Shown here piece after piece: positions 40,849 through 50,023 of a stretch of DNA of 64,000 bases. Each line of letters begins with the position of its first letter. Position 1 is the first letter of the stretch. The translations under genes and the position numbers were made by a program. The notes beneath the pieces are model-generated. The model saw nothing but the letters and a program-made list of their open reading frames with translations, ran no database searches and had not been told where the DNA came from. This stretch comes from SXRF01 sp038043465 (GTDB lineage Bacteria > Pseudomonadota > Alphaproteobacteria > Rickettsiales > SXRF01): contig JBBTBX010000002.1 in the NCBI GenBank assembly GCA_038043465.1, positions 1 to 64,000 of the forward strand, given 5' to 3'.

Positions 40849-41169
40849 ATGAATTTACACAAAATGATGAAGCAAGCGCAGGAAATGCAAACAAAAATTG
40901 CCTCACTGCAGGAAAAAGTTGAAGCTGAAGAAATGAGCGGTTCGGCTGGTGGTGGGGCGGTTTCGCTAAGTATAAATGGAAAGCATGACCTGCTTAAAAT
41001 AAACATTGATGACAGCTTGATGAAGTTGGAAGAAAAAGAAATGCTGGAAGACCTTATTGTTGCAGCTTTCAGGGATGCCAAAGAAAAAATGGATAGCTAC
41101 TCTTCCAGCCAGATGAGTGCGGTTACCAGCGGTCTTAACTTGCCGCCTGGAATGAAACTGCCATTTTAG
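40849..41169 (+). CDS. ybaB: Nucleoid-associated protein YbaB/EbfC
   Basis: A 106-aa DNA-binding protein of the YbaB family. It has MNLHKMMKQAQEMQTKIASLQEKV, GSAGGGAVSLSINGKHDLLKINIDD, and the ending SGLNLPPGMKLPF. GGAGG lies 5 bases before the ATG at 40849. The dnaX-ybaB-recR order is widespread; here HigBA has entered after dnaX, so ybaB may rely on its own promoter in the 125-bp spacer. Confidence 0.95.
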   Translation: MNLHKMMKQAQEMQTKIASLQEKVEAEEMSGSAGGGAVSLSINGKHDLLKINIDDSLMKLEEKEMLEDLIVAAFRDAKEKMDSYSSSQMSAVTSGLNLPPGMKLPF

Positions 41170-41273
41170 TTGATAGCGGTTGGCAGCTAGCGACTAGTAA
41201 CTGGCTGTATGATAATAATGCTTATTCAAAAATATAAATTTCTAACCGCTAACCGCTAGTCGCTAATAACTGT
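41168..41273. repeat. Hairpin of tandem units between ybaB and recR
   Basis: The left arm (agcggttggcagctagcgac) and the right arm (ctaaccgctaaccgctagtc) are imperfect reverse complements, with an A/T-rich middle. Units are the same gcggtta/gctagtc type as between rpsO and pnp. It reaches the recR start codon. Confidence 0.78.
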
Positions 41274-41867
41274 ATGGCACATTCCGATATAGATGAACTG
41301 ATCCGCTTATTCTCTAGGCTTCCAGGGTTAGGGCCTCGCTCGGCACGGCGGGCGGTGCTTACCATGATACGCAACCGCGAACAGGTTATGAAGCCTATTC
41401 ATAATGCTCTGGGCAGGGCTATGGAAAATATTAAAACCTGTCATATCTGTGGCAATCTTGATATGCACGATCCTTGTGCCATTTGCACAGATAGCAAACG
41501 TGACAACTCAACCATCTGCGTAGTCGAGGATTTATCGGATTTGTGGGCGATTGAACGTTGTAATCTTTACCGTGGGAAATATCATGTTCTGGGTGGCACG
41601 CTTTCCGCGATTGACGACCGTGGCCCTTCCCAGCTTAACATTGAATCATTGATGCTCAGAGTGGGAGATGGAACTGTAAAAGAAATCATACTGGCAACCA
41701 ACGTTACTATGGAAGGACAAACCACTGCGCATTACCTGACCAACCGTTTGAGCAGTTATAATGTAAATATTTCCCGATTAGCGCAAGGCATACCTATGGG
41801 TGGAGAGTTGGATTATCTTGATGACGGAACACTGGGAGCGGCATTAAAAGCTCGCCTTCCATTCTGA
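41274..41867 (+). CDS. recR: Recombination protein RecR
   Basis: A 197-aa protein acting with RecF/RecO to load RecA at gaps. The N-terminal helix-hairpin-helix (LFSRLPGLGPRSARRAVL), zinc finger (CHICGNLDMHDPCAIC), Toprim domain (TICVVEDLSDLWAIER, GGTLSAIDDRGP) and the final RLAQGIPMGGELDYLDDGTL are all present. Normal length. Confidence 0.97.
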   Translation: MAHSDIDELIRLFSRLPGLGPRSARRAVLTMIRNREQVMKPIHNALGRAMENIKTCHICGNLDMHDPCAICTDSKRDNSTICVVEDLSDLWAIERCNLYRGKYHVLGGTLSAIDDRGPSQLNIESLMLRVGDGTVKEIILATNVTMEGQTTAHYLTNRLSSYNVNISRLAQGIPMGGELDYLDDGTLGAALKARLPF

Positions 41868-41878
41868 TCTGAAATTGC

Positions 41879-42361
41879 TTAAGTTAATTTCTTTACATTT
41901 TTTGGCTCTGGTGGCTTAACACTATCTCCCCATTCCTCCAGAATACGTTCCTGCGCCCTTTCCAGCGATGATGAACGCAGCTTATATTGAATGTCGAGAA
42001 ACATATAAGCTATCTGACTGCTGAAATGAATCATACCCCAGCCAATAGCTGCTCCACCATAAATAAAAATCCACACATTCGGATTACTAATAACCGAGCC
42101 AACTTCGTAGTGCTTCATTTTTAATCCTGAAACAAAAATCGGGGTAAGTGTGGGAATAGTTGCCGCAAGGTTACAGGCAAATATCGTGCGGAATGTGCTG
42201 ATATCATAATCTTCATCCATAAAATAAGCGGTTATAGATGGAAGAAGAGCAAGTATAAGAAAAATAAAACCAAGCTGCAGCAATCCAATCAGCAATATAC
42301 ATACGATAATAGAAAGTGGCAAAATAAGTTTTTGTCCAATTCTCAGCAAGAACATGCTCAA
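41879..42361 (-). CDS. Small integral membrane protein linked to the pseudokinase
   Basis: A 160-aa protein with about four hydrophobic helices (LPLSIIVCILLIGLLQLGFIFLILALL as the first pair, later VWIFIYGGAAIGWGMIHF) and a hydrophilic C-terminus ending in a Pro/Lys-rich tail. No recognised family. Its start overlaps the pseudokinase gene by 4 bp, so the two are translated together and the product probably partners the kinase-like protein in the inner membrane. Confidence 0.75.
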   Translation of the reverse strand: MSMFLLRIGQKLILPLSIIVCILLIGLLQLGFIFLILALLPSITAYFMDEDYDISTFRTIFACNLAATIPTLTPIFVSGLKMKHYEVGSVISNPNVWIFIYGGAAIGWGMIHFSSQIAYMFLDIQYKLRSSSLERAQERILEEWGDSVKPPEPKNVKKLT

Positions 42362-44505
42362 TTTCCCCGAATCGCAATTGCAAAACTAACAACCAATGCA
42401 GCAATCGCAATATAATGCGCCATTCTGGCACCTAATTGCCTGCTATGTGTCGCAATCATTTCTCTTTTAGTATAATACACTATGTCACTAGAATTTTGTT
42501 TAAAATTCTGCACTGCCTGCTGAAAGGCAATCACTTCTGCTTGAGCATAACCAGATTCTATAAACATATCAGCCATTTTTTGTATATTTCCGCTGCGTGC
42601 CGCACCTGCCAGCATATTCACAAGCTTACGTTTCAGCGTGCGGCTGCGGATGACATCAAGAAGCGGCAGGATTCTTAGTGCCAGCCAGTTTGTTAGCCCT
42701 GGTAGATATGCTATTCCAGATTTATGCTGAGCAGAAGCCAGTATTTTCAGTGCTACCATAACCTGATGCTTAGCGAGGATAGGCTTTGCACTTAACGATG
42801 GCAGGTAAATATCATGCTGCACATTAAGGTGACTGGTGATAAAAGCTGCTATGTGCTTGTCGATAGGATCACTGTGTTGCGCCAGTTTAGGCGCAAGCTT
42901 ATCAAGAGCTTTAAGCATAGAAGATAAGGAAGATACATACATTCCCGCAAGCATAGGACTCATACATTTCATTTTAGGGTTCAAGTCATAAAGTATACGC
43001 TCAATTCCAAATCCTATCCCATTATTGCGGATAACACCACGAAGGCGATCCAGCTTCACAAAAACTGCATCAAAAGCACTATTATCTGATTCGATTTTTT
43101 CTGAATCCTTATTTTTTTGCCCGGCAATAATATGAAACATGCTAAGCTCAATAAATTGCATCAATAGCTGGAGTTCAAAATCCGACTCTTTAAATACCAT
43201 GTCAGCAAAAACTGTACCTATACCATCAATATGAAAAGACAGCTTTCCAAGACGGACAGGACCGGAAGGATCAAATATAAAAATAGCCCGCATAATTTGT
43301 TCATTTATATACGGATCATTCTTTTTGGCAGAAGTACTGATAAGCTTGGTAGTTCGCAGGAGATATTCGTTTAATTCCTTGTTTCTTAGAGATATGGCAA
43401 CCCATGTCGATAGTTGCCCACTGGCAAATATTTCTGGGACAGATTGCCAATGATGAAAGAATATATCCGCAACCTCCCTGCGGGTGTAAGCTACTTCATC
43501 TTCAAATTCAAATGGTCTTATAGCTTCCTGCGGAGGAGGGGAAGGCATAACATTATAGCGTTTTCCATCCAGCCAGGCTTTAAGATATTTATGCCCCCAT
43601 CGATCCTGATAATTCTGGCTCAGCAACCCACGAAAAAAATCGAAAAACACTTCCGGCATATCCTTGTTGCGGGTAAGTGCATTGAAAGCCCCTTCTTTTA
43701 GGATTTTTCTGACCAGTACATTTTTATCCATTTCCTTAAAATGGTTCATCCCATAAAGGATATGAAGTATTACAACGGCTAGCGCGTAGAAATCCTGCGT
43801 GTTATTTCCTTCCCCTTTTCCTGAATGCAACGCCTGCATACGCTCAACCGGTTCATAATAAAAAGGCTGAGAAAAACCACAAGGTTCAATAGTGCATGGA
43901 CCAATCAGCAATTCACTTGCCTCGGAAGGATGATAGAATATATTTTCACAATTAATGTTTCCATGCGTTATCCCTAAGTCATCGAGATGCTGTATTGCAG
44001 AGGCGATTGGCGCAATAATATTATGACAGATAAATTCAAAACTGGGGCGGTTTTTGCTTGCAGCAATAAGTTCCGATAGCTTTCTTCCTTTAGGCTTTTC
44101 ATATATGAGGACAAAACGCTCTTCATTTGCCTGCGAAATATCTGTTACATTCGTAGTGACTAACGACATAATGTTAGGATGAGGCGAACTAATCAACGGG
44201 TTTATTATGTGTGTCCTTTGTATAGTTGCGTTATTGCATACAAAGGCAATTAATTCCCTTTCAGGATTTTTCATATCGATGACGCTATAAGCGGAAGCAG
44301 ATTCAGAAGAAAAATACGGTAATGGGGTATTCATGGAGATTTTATAACGACCATCTACCGTATCAGGCTCACTTTTTAAGAACCCGGTCGGAGTATATCC
44401 CTGCAGGAATACACTCAGTGTCTTACTTAATTCCAGCTCAAAATCAGACTTTGCCATAGATTTTGGCAGAATGTCTGGCTGTTTTGTAACTAATTCCTGT
44501 GCCAT
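42358..44505 (-). CDS. Membrane-anchored protein kinase-like protein (pseudokinase)
   Basis: A 715-aa protein. Residues ~50-320 follow the eukaryotic-type kinase fold: ERFVLIYEKPKGRKLSELI (hinge), GITHGNINCENIFY (catalytic loop, 178-191) and TQDFYALAVVILHILYG (helix F). The key residues are missing: no lysine in the LIAFVCN strand, HGN instead of HRD at 181-183, and no DFG (IGPCTIEPCG). It therefore probably does not phosphorylate by the usual chemistry. A helical ~350-aa region follows, and one membrane helix at 696-712 ends the protein. It is coupled to a small membrane protein and is adjacent to a TPR lipoprotein gene on the same strand. Confidence 0.75.
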   Translation of the reverse strand: MAQELVTKQPDILPKSMAKSDFELELSKTLSVFLQGYTPTGFLKSEPDTVDGRYKISMNTPLPYFSSESASAYSVIDMKNPERELIAFVCNNATIQRTHIINPLISSPHPNIMSLVTTNVTDISQANEERFVLIYEKPKGRKLSELIAASKNRPSFEFICHNIIAPIASAIQHLDDLGITHGNINCENIFYHPSEASELLIGPCTIEPCGFSQPFYYEPVERMQALHSGKGEGNNTQDFYALAVVILHILYGMNHFKEMDKNVLVRKILKEGAFNALTRNKDMPEVFFDFFRGLLSQNYQDRWGHKYLKAWLDGKRYNVMPSPPPQEAIRPFEFEDEVAYTRREVADIFFHHWQSVPEIFASGQLSTWVAISLRNKELNEYLLRTTKLISTSAKKNDPYINEQIMRAIFIFDPSGPVRLGKLSFHIDGIGTVFADMVFKESDFELQLLMQFIELSMFHIIAGQKNKDSEKIESDNSAFDAVFVKLDRLRGVIRNNGIGFGIERILYDLNPKMKCMSPMLAGMYVSSLSSMLKALDKLAPKLAQHSDPIDKHIAAFITSHLNVQHDIYLPSLSAKPILAKHQVMVALKILASAQHKSGIAYLPGLTNWLALRILPLLDVIRSRTLKRKLVNMLAGAARSGNIQKMADMFIESGYAQAEVIAFQQAVQNFKQNSSDIVYYTKREMIATHSRQLGARMAHYIAIAALVVSFAIAIRGN

Positions 44506-44637
44506 ATTCCAAACCTAACTGGTTTTTATAATATTGCTAATAATTATAATATTCCTGATTTATTTCTTCATTAGGAAAGCAAATCGAAATTTAGAAAACC
44601 ATATAAACCGATTCTTGACGATGAAAAAGAAAATAAA

Positions 44638-44670
44638 ACTATTATAACAGAAAATTTCTGCTGTAATAGT
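44638..44670 (-). terminator. Terminator after the TPR lipoprotein gene
   Basis: On the minus strand actattacagcagaaa pairs with tttctgttataatagt (two imperfect positions), followed by TTTTATTTTCTTTTTC. It lies 36 bp after the lipoprotein stop and separates it from the pseudokinase operon. The rest of this ~200-bp spacer is AT-rich, with no gene. Confidence 0.7.
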
Positions 44671-44705
44671 CTATTATAATTATCAACTAGAATATATTGG
44701 AAACA

Positions 44706-46145
44706 CTATTTCTTTTCTGCGTTATTAGCAGGGGCTTCCGCTGCAGAACCATCTTGAGAAGAATTACCTTGCTTATTTTGATCAGAGTTGAGGGTAGGAG
44801 CTTTGAGCGTTCCTAGAGATTTATCATTATTTTTTGCAGAGCTGTTTGTAGAAGCTACCCCATTTGCTTTTACAGTTTTTGCCTCTGCCGGTTTAGCAAT
44901 ATTATCAATAACATTATCAACGCTAGGCGGAGTTATGCTTTCCGGCTTTACAGCAGCAGGCACTATTGCAGGAGCCGACTCACTTTTGATTTTGTTTATA
45001 TTAGGCAGAGCAGGGGCTGCAGCTGGTTTATTCTCTATTTTTTCATCCTTAATCTCATCCTTAATCTCATGGGCAATTATCTCACCAATAGATTTCACCT
45101 CGCTCTTAGTTGCATCCGGCTCCTGAATCACGGTTATCTTTGATGAATTATCCTTAGCAGCAGCCGGCTTTTCCTTCTTTGGTTTGGTTTTATCTTCAGG
45201 AAGTTTTTCTACCGTAGACTTTTCACTCTTGTTTACACTCCTGTTTTCTACACTATTTAAAGCTTCAAGATTTTCCCAAGCTTTTTCATAATAAGTTTTG
45301 CTTTCAGTAAGAGCCATATTCAAATAAGACTTGGCGAGAGCATCATCTTTTGCCAGATGAGCATATAACCCAAGATTATTTTTCAAAGATGGTCCACTTA
45401 GATATTGTTCAGCAATCTTACGTGAATCAACAAGCTTGCCTGCGCTTGCATAAACTAGTGCAAGGTTCAGATCTATACGTTTACGTCCAGAGCTTCCAAC
45501 GACGCTCTGAGTAGAAGCTTTCAATAATGTATCAACAGCAAGATCATATTGCTTGTCCAGTGCCTGAGACAAGCCAAGGTTATTCATAACCGCAATATTA
45601 GCTGGGCTTTGTTTCAAAGCTTCTTCAAAATATTTCATTGAGTCAGGATATAACCCCCGCGTTACGAAAAGAATTCCCATTGCATTAAGAGATTTCCAGC
45701 GTTTCCCATCAAGTTTCAGTACTTCCTCAAGCAATACAGTTGGAGTTTCAAAATCACCCTTAGCCATAAGAGCCAGAGATTTTCCTTCTTTTGCTGCGGC
45801 ATTGGCTTGGTCTTTCGCTATGATTCCATCATAAACACTGATAGCTTTGTCATATTCACCGCTACGGCGCAGGCTGTCAGCCAATAACTGCACAACATCA
45901 TTCGTTTCCGGATCTTTTTCCAATATCTGCTGGTATATTTGTGATGCCTGAGCGAAATCCTCATCCTTTTCTGCACTCTTCGCAGAAGCCAACTGATTCT
46001 CATGCATGCTCGGAATTTTTGGGCCTTCAAGGCTGGAAAGAAAATTTTGACCGTCAAGTGGCAGCATTCCGCCATTCTGGTCACAGGCAGAAAGCAACAT
46101 CAATAAAGCGGCGGAAGAAAAAATTACAGGATAAGACTGGCGCAT
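44706..46145 (-). CDS. TPR-repeat lipoprotein (TadD-like)
   Basis: A 479-aa outer-envelope lipoprotein: signal peptide with lipobox LLSAC (Cys21), then about six tetratricopeptide repeats (~50-290) such as AKSAEKDEDFAQASQIYQQI and RSGEYDKAISVYDGIIAKD. The C-terminal ~180 residues are a low-complexity Lys/Glu/Pro/Ala region, likely disordered. The N-terminal half resembles TadD/PilF-type pilotins of pilus assembly, but no tad genes are near. The first half fits a scaffold role; the exact partner is unknown. Confidence 0.8.
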   Translation of the reverse strand: MRQSYPVIFSSAALLMLLSACDQNGGMLPLDGQNFLSSLEGPKIPSMHENQLASAKSAEKDEDFAQASQIYQQILEKDPETNDVVQLLADSLRRSGEYDKAISVYDGIIAKDQANAAAKEGKSLALMAKGDFETPTVLLEEVLKLDGKRWKSLNAMGILFVTRGLYPDSMKYFEEALKQSPANIAVMNNLGLSQALDKQYDLAVDTLLKASTQSVVGSSGRKRIDLNLALVYASAGKLVDSRKIAEQYLSGPSLKNNLGLYAHLAKDDALAKSYLNMALTESKTYYEKAWENLEALNSVENRSVNKSEKSTVEKLPEDKTKPKKEKPAAAKDNSSKITVIQEPDATKSEVKSIGEIIAHEIKDEIKDEKIENKPAAAPALPNINKIKSESAPAIVPAAVKPESITPPSVDNVIDNIAKPAEAKTVKANGVASTNSSAKNNDKSLGTLKAPTLNSDQNKQGNSSQDGSAAEAPANNAEKK

Positions 46146-46365
46146 TGGTTTTCCTCATAAAATATTATTTCAGACTAGCGAAACTAACTCTATATAAGAG
46201 AATTGCAAGGATTATATAAACCAGATGATAGTATGCTTATTTGTGTGATACTATCGTTTAGCTATTGATTTTTCGGTATAAACCTTAAAATACTTATCAA
46301 AAAATTGATTGAAAGATATATTTTTTGCATTTGCCATAATCAAAAATGCTAATTATGCTAGTATC

Positions 46366-47316
46366 ATGACTTCTGATAGAAAATCTTCCCAAACTTCTTT
46401 TAAGCATAAGCATTTGCTAGGCATAGACGGTCTTTCCCGGGAAGATGCTTATTGCGTAATGGATTTAGCAAAAAGTTATATCGAAAAAAACCGCCAACCC
46501 GATAAGAAACATGCCATTTTAAAGGGGCGAACCCTCATAAACCTGTTTTTTGAAAATTCCACTAGAACCCGTACATCCTTTGAACTGGCTGGTAAAAGGC
46601 TGGGTGCGGATGTTATCAACATGTCAGTCGCCACTTCTTCGACAAAAAAGGGCGAAACTCTGATTGACACAGCAATGACGCTCAACGCCATGCACCCTGA
46701 TTTTATCGCCATACGCCATCCTGAAAGCGGGGCGGTGCATTTGCTGGCAGCGAAGGTAAATTGTTCGGTGATCAATAGTGGCGATGGTTGCCATGAACAT
46801 CCAACACAGGCATTGCTCGACGCACTAACCATTTTGCAGCGCAAAGGGAAGGTTGAAGGGCTGACAGTGGCTATTTGTGGCGATATTCTGCATAGCCGCG
46901 TGGCGCGTTCAAATATGAAATTGTTGAATCTACTAGGCGCAAAAGTGCGGATTATCGCACCGCCTACGCTTATGCCGCCGTTTCCTGAATCTTTTGGTGT
47001 AGAAATATTCCACAATATGCGCGAGGGTCTTAAAGATTGCGACATCATCATGATGCTACGCCTGCAGATGGAACGTATGGATGGCAATTTTATCCCCAGC
47101 ATCCGCGAATTTTTCCATTTTTATGGGCTGGATGAGGAAAAACTTTCATATGCCAAGTCAGACGCTCTTATTATGCACCCCGGCCCGATAAACCGTGGCG
47201 TAGAAATAGATACTAGACTGGCGGATGACCTTAACCGCAGCGTTATTCTCGACCAAGTTGAAATGGGGCTTGCTGTGCGCCAAGCAGTACTTGAACTGCT
47301 GGCAAGGAATTTTTAA
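46366..47316 (+). CDS. pyrB: Aspartate carbamoyltransferase catalytic subunit
   Basis: A 316-aa enzyme condensing carbamoyl phosphate and aspartate, the committed step of pyrimidine synthesis. The carbamoyl-phosphate motif FFENSTRTRTSFE, HPTQALLDALT and MHPGPINRGVEI are present. The ATG at 46366 gives the usual length; an upstream in-frame start would add an unlikely hydrophobic stretch. It is the first gene of a pyrB-pyrC unit, 28 bp apart. Confidence 0.95.
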   Translation: MTSDRKSSQTSFKHKHLLGIDGLSREDAYCVMDLAKSYIEKNRQPDKKHAILKGRTLINLFFENSTRTRTSFELAGKRLGADVINMSVATSSTKKGETLIDTAMTLNAMHPDFIAIRHPESGAVHLLAAKVNCSVINSGDGCHEHPTQALLDALTILQRKGKVEGLTVAICGDILHSRVARSNMKLLNLLGAKVRIIAPPTLMPPFPESFGVEIFHNMREGLKDCDIIMMLRLQMERMDGNFIPSIREFFHFYGLDEEKLSYAKSDALIMHPGPINRGVEIDTRLADDLNRSVILDQVEMGLAVRQAVLELLARNF

Positions 47317-47344
47317 ATTGAAATATAAATTATGAGCTAATTAA

Positions 47345-48682
47345 ATGACTAAAAAACAACATTTCATAATGCCAACCCATCAAAATGATGCGAACAAAAA
47401 AATTGCGTATATTAATGCGCGGTTATTTGATGCTGAGTCAGGGCTAGACGCAAAAGGCAGCCTTCTTACCATTGGTGACAGCATAGCCGATTTTGGCGAG
47501 CGTTTATTTAACGATGGCGTTCCCGAAGGCATAGAGGTGGTGGATTGCAAAGGAAATCTGCTTTCACCGGGATTGCTTGATATTCAGGTGCATTTCCGCG
47601 AGCCAGGGCAGGAATACAAAGAAACTATCGCCACTGGCAGCAAATCGGCAGCAGCGGGCGGGGTTACAACGGTTGCCTGTATGCCTAATACCAAGCCTGT
47701 GATTGATGATATTTCCGTGGTTGCCTTTATCCATAAACGCGCCCGCGAAACAGCTTACGTAAATGTTCGCACCTACGCAGCGATAAGCAAACATATGAAA
47801 GGTGAAGAAATCACCGAGATGGGCTTGCTGGTTGATGCTGGGGCAGTTGGTTTTACTGATGATGGCTTGCCTGTTATGAACGCTGGCGTGATGCGTAAAG
47901 CACTGGCTTATTCGCGTGAACTTGGAGTGCCGATTGCCCAACATGCCGAAGATTTGAATTTGTCCTGCGGTGGTTGCATGAATGAAGGAAAAATCTCAGC
48001 GCAGCTTGGTGTGGCAGGGATTCCTAATGCTGCCGAAGCGGTGATGGTTGAGCGTGATATAATCCTCGCCGAACTGACTGGCGGGCAATACCATGTTCTG
48101 CATATATCCACTGCCGAAGCTATAGACGCTGTGCGCCGTGCCAAGAAAAAAGGTCTAAGGGTTACTTGCGAAGCTGCCCCTCATCATTTTACACTCACCG
48201 ATGAAGCTGTGTTGGAATACCGCACTTTTAGTAAAATGAACCCACCACTACGCGCGGAAAAAGACCGTATGGCGGTTATAGAAGGGCTAAAAGACGGCAC
48301 GATTGATGCTATCGCCACCGATCACGCCCCGCATGATCAGGAAAGCAAGCGCGTTCCACTATCATCAGCAGCATTTGGCATAGTAGGTCTGGAAACCATG
48401 CTGCCGCTTTCGCTATCATTATATCATCAAAAAATTATGCCACTGCGCGATGTAATGGCAGCGATGACTTATAAACCAGCCGATATTATTCATGTTAATT
48501 CAGGAAGGTTGCGAAAAGGCGCACGGGCTGACCTCGCACTTATTGACCTTGATATTGCTTGGAGCATCGACCCGAAACAATTTATGAGCAAATCTCTTAA
48601 TTCACCGTTTGATGATTGGCCAGTAAAAGGACGCACTGTTCGCACTATAGTTGGCGGTGATACGGTGTTTAAGTGGGAATAG
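47345..48682 (+). CDS. pyrC: Dihydroorotase (class I, PyrC-like)
   Basis: A 445-aa amidohydrolase of the class I dihydroorotase family. Clear blocks are LLDIQVHFREPGQEYKETI, AAAGGVTTVACMPNTKPVID, QHAEDLNLS, HISTAEAID and ATDHAPHDQESK. The first metal-binding His of the HxH motif is replaced by Gln81 (D-I-Q-V-H), while His83 is kept. Paired with pyrB, it could be a weakly active or non-catalytic partner, or Gln may serve as ligand. It ends at a tandem-repeat spacer. Confidence 0.9.
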   Translation: MTKKQHFIMPTHQNDANKKIAYINARLFDAESGLDAKGSLLTIGDSIADFGERLFNDGVPEGIEVVDCKGNLLSPGLLDIQVHFREPGQEYKETIATGSKSAAAGGVTTVACMPNTKPVIDDISVVAFIHKRARETAYVNVRTYAAISKHMKGEEITEMGLLVDAGAVGFTDDGLPVMNAGVMRKALAYSRELGVPIAQHAEDLNLSCGGCMNEGKISAQLGVAGIPNAAEAVMVERDIILAELTGGQYHVLHISTAEAIDAVRRAKKKGLRVTCEAAPHHFTLTDEAVLEYRTFSKMNPPLRAEKDRMAVIEGLKDGTIDAIATDHAPHDQESKRVPLSSAAFGIVGLETMLPLSLSLYHQKIMPLRDVMAAMTYKPADIIHVNSGRLRKGARADLALIDLDIAWSIDPKQFMSKSLNSPFDDWPVKGRTVRTIVGGDTVFKWE

Positions 48683-48826
48683 ATGGATTATTTGATTATT
48701 AGATGATTGGATGATTAAGTAAAAAATGCTATTCTTAATCATCTTATTATCTAATAATCTGCTCATCTTAATATCTATCTTGACTAAATTAGCTAAATCA
48801 GCTAATATAGCTAAATTAGTTAATAT
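48681..48826. repeat. Tandem-unit hairpin between pyrC and the Phd/RelE pair
   Basis: Left units gatgattg/gatgatta/gattatta pair with right units taatcatc/ttattatc. A second array of tagctaaat units follows up to the antitoxin ribosome site. Built like the other spacer hairpins but A/T-rich. Confidence 0.7.
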
Positions 48827-48839
48827 TAGGAGTTTTTTT

Positions 48840-49094
48840 ATGCGCGTAGAATCAGCAACCAATGCAAAAAACCGTTTTGGTGAAATTATGGATGCCGCTT
48901 TGCGCGAGCCTGTAATGATTCAGCGTTCGGGGCGTGATGTTGCTGTTCTTATGTCTGTTGAGGAATATAAGATTGTTGAAATGCTATCCGATAGATACTG
49001 GGGAGAGTTGGCTATGGAAGCCGAGAAAAATGGTTTTTTAAGTGCGGAAGAGAGTGAATCAGTTATTCAACGTTTATTGAATGCTGATACTTAA
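48840..49094 (+). CDS. Phd/YefM-family antitoxin
   Basis: An 84-aa antitoxin: RVESATNAKNRFGEIMDAALREPVMIQRSGRDVAVLMSVEEY is the complete Phd/YefM DNA-binding core. The C-terminal helix region ends LLNADT. AGGAG lies 7 bases before the ATG. It is paired with the toxin gene that overlaps its end by 14 nt. An in-frame extension upstream would translate the repeat and is rejected. Confidence 0.92.
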   Translation: MRVESATNAKNRFGEIMDAALREPVMIQRSGRDVAVLMSVEEYKIVEMLSDRYWGELAMEAEKNGFLSAEESESVIQRLLNADT

Positions 49095-49347
49095 ATTAGA
49101 GCGTGATGCTGATAAATTTCTTGCACGTGTTCATCCTAAACATGGTAAGCAGATAGCGCAAAAAATTCAGCTTTTACGAATTAATCCAAAACCGCAAGAT
49201 TCGAAGCAGCTACGTGGTTTTCCATATTTGCGAACTGATAGTGGCGAATACAGAATTATTTATGACTTTACAGAAGATACTTTGCGTATCCTGTTAATAG
49301 GAAAAAGAAATGATGACGAAGTCTACAAGTTACTCAAACGTCAATAA
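49081..49347 (+). CDS. RelE/ParE-family toxin
   Basis: An 88-aa toxin with the RelE pattern: LERDADKFLARVHPKHGKQIAQKI, KPQDSKQLRGFPYLRTDSGEYRIIYDF, then LRILLIGKRNDDEVYKLL. Likely a ribosome-dependent mRNA interferase. The start overlaps the antitoxin stop by 14 nt and its end overlaps the pyrF start by 38 nt. Confidence 0.9.
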   Translation: MLILKLERDADKFLARVHPKHGKQIAQKIQLLRINPKPQDSKQLRGFPYLRTDSGEYRIIYDFTEDTLRILLIGKRNDDEVYKLLKRQ

Positions 49348-50023
49348 CCCCATCATCTGCGCTATTGATACCACTGATGTAGCCAAAGCTAAAAATTTGG
49401 TGCGGGAAGTGCGTGGTTCGGTTGGTGCAATCAAATTGGGGTTGGAGTTTTTTACGGCAAATGGTGTGGCTGGCGTAAACGATGTTGCTGGTGACGCTTC
49501 CTTATTTTTAGACCTTAAATTCCATGATATTCCTAATACTGTTGCTGGTGCTGTGCGCGCCACAAATGGCATTAATGCTTTTATGATGACTGTGCATACA
49601 TCTGGTGGCAAAGCCATGATGCAGGCAGCGACAGAAGCAGCAAAATCCCTGCCAAATAAACCGCTGATAATTGGCGTAACGGTACTCACCAGTTTAGACG
49701 GCTTCGATCTGGAATCTATCGGAATGCAGAATGATGTAAAATATCAGGCAAGTAAGCTCGCTGAACTGGCGCAGGATAGTGGTATTGATGGCGTAGTATG
49801 TTCACCGCACGAAATAGAAATACTGCGCAGGCAGTGTGGCAAGGATTTCAAACTAATTGTTCCCGGAATCCGCCCCGAGGGAAGTGCATCAGGCGATCAA
49901 AAACGGGTGATGACACCAAAAGAAGCGATAGAGAAGGGGGCTGATTATCTGGTAATCGGTCGTCCTATAACCGAAGCGAAAAATCCAGCTCAGACGGCTA
50001 AGGATATTCTGGCGAGTTTGTAG
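49310..50023 (+). CDS. pyrF: Orotidine 5'-phosphate decarboxylase
   Basis: A 237-aa enzyme of the last UMP step. Family motifs are PIICAIDTTDVAKAKNLV, GAIKLGLEFFTANG, the catalytic LFLDLKFHDIPNTV and LIVPGIRPEG. AGGAAAAAGAA precedes the two ATG codons at 49310. The first ~12 residues are encoded inside the toxin gene, so translation is probably coupled to it. It is separated from pyrB-pyrC by the toxin-antitoxin pair. Confidence 0.95.
   Translation: MMTKSTSYSNVNNPIICAIDTTDVAKAKNLVREVRGSVGAIKLGLEFFTANGVAGVNDVAGDASLFLDLKFHDIPNTVAGAVRATNGINAFMMTVHTSGGKAMMQAATEAAKSLPNKPLIIGVTVLTSLDGFDLESIGMQNDVKYQASKLAELAQDSGIDGVVCSPHEIEILRRQCGKDFKLIVPGIRPEGSASGDQKRVMTPKEAIEKGADYLVIGRPITEAKNPAQTAKDILASL

Noticed and set aside
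42436..43701. Plus-strand open frames opposite the pseudokinase gene
   Set aside because: They are antisense shadows without ribosome sites or recognisable motifs.
48726..48839. Extension of the Phd antitoxin
   Set aside because: The added residues are the translation of tandem-repeat DNA; the AGGAG-supported ATG gives the standard length.
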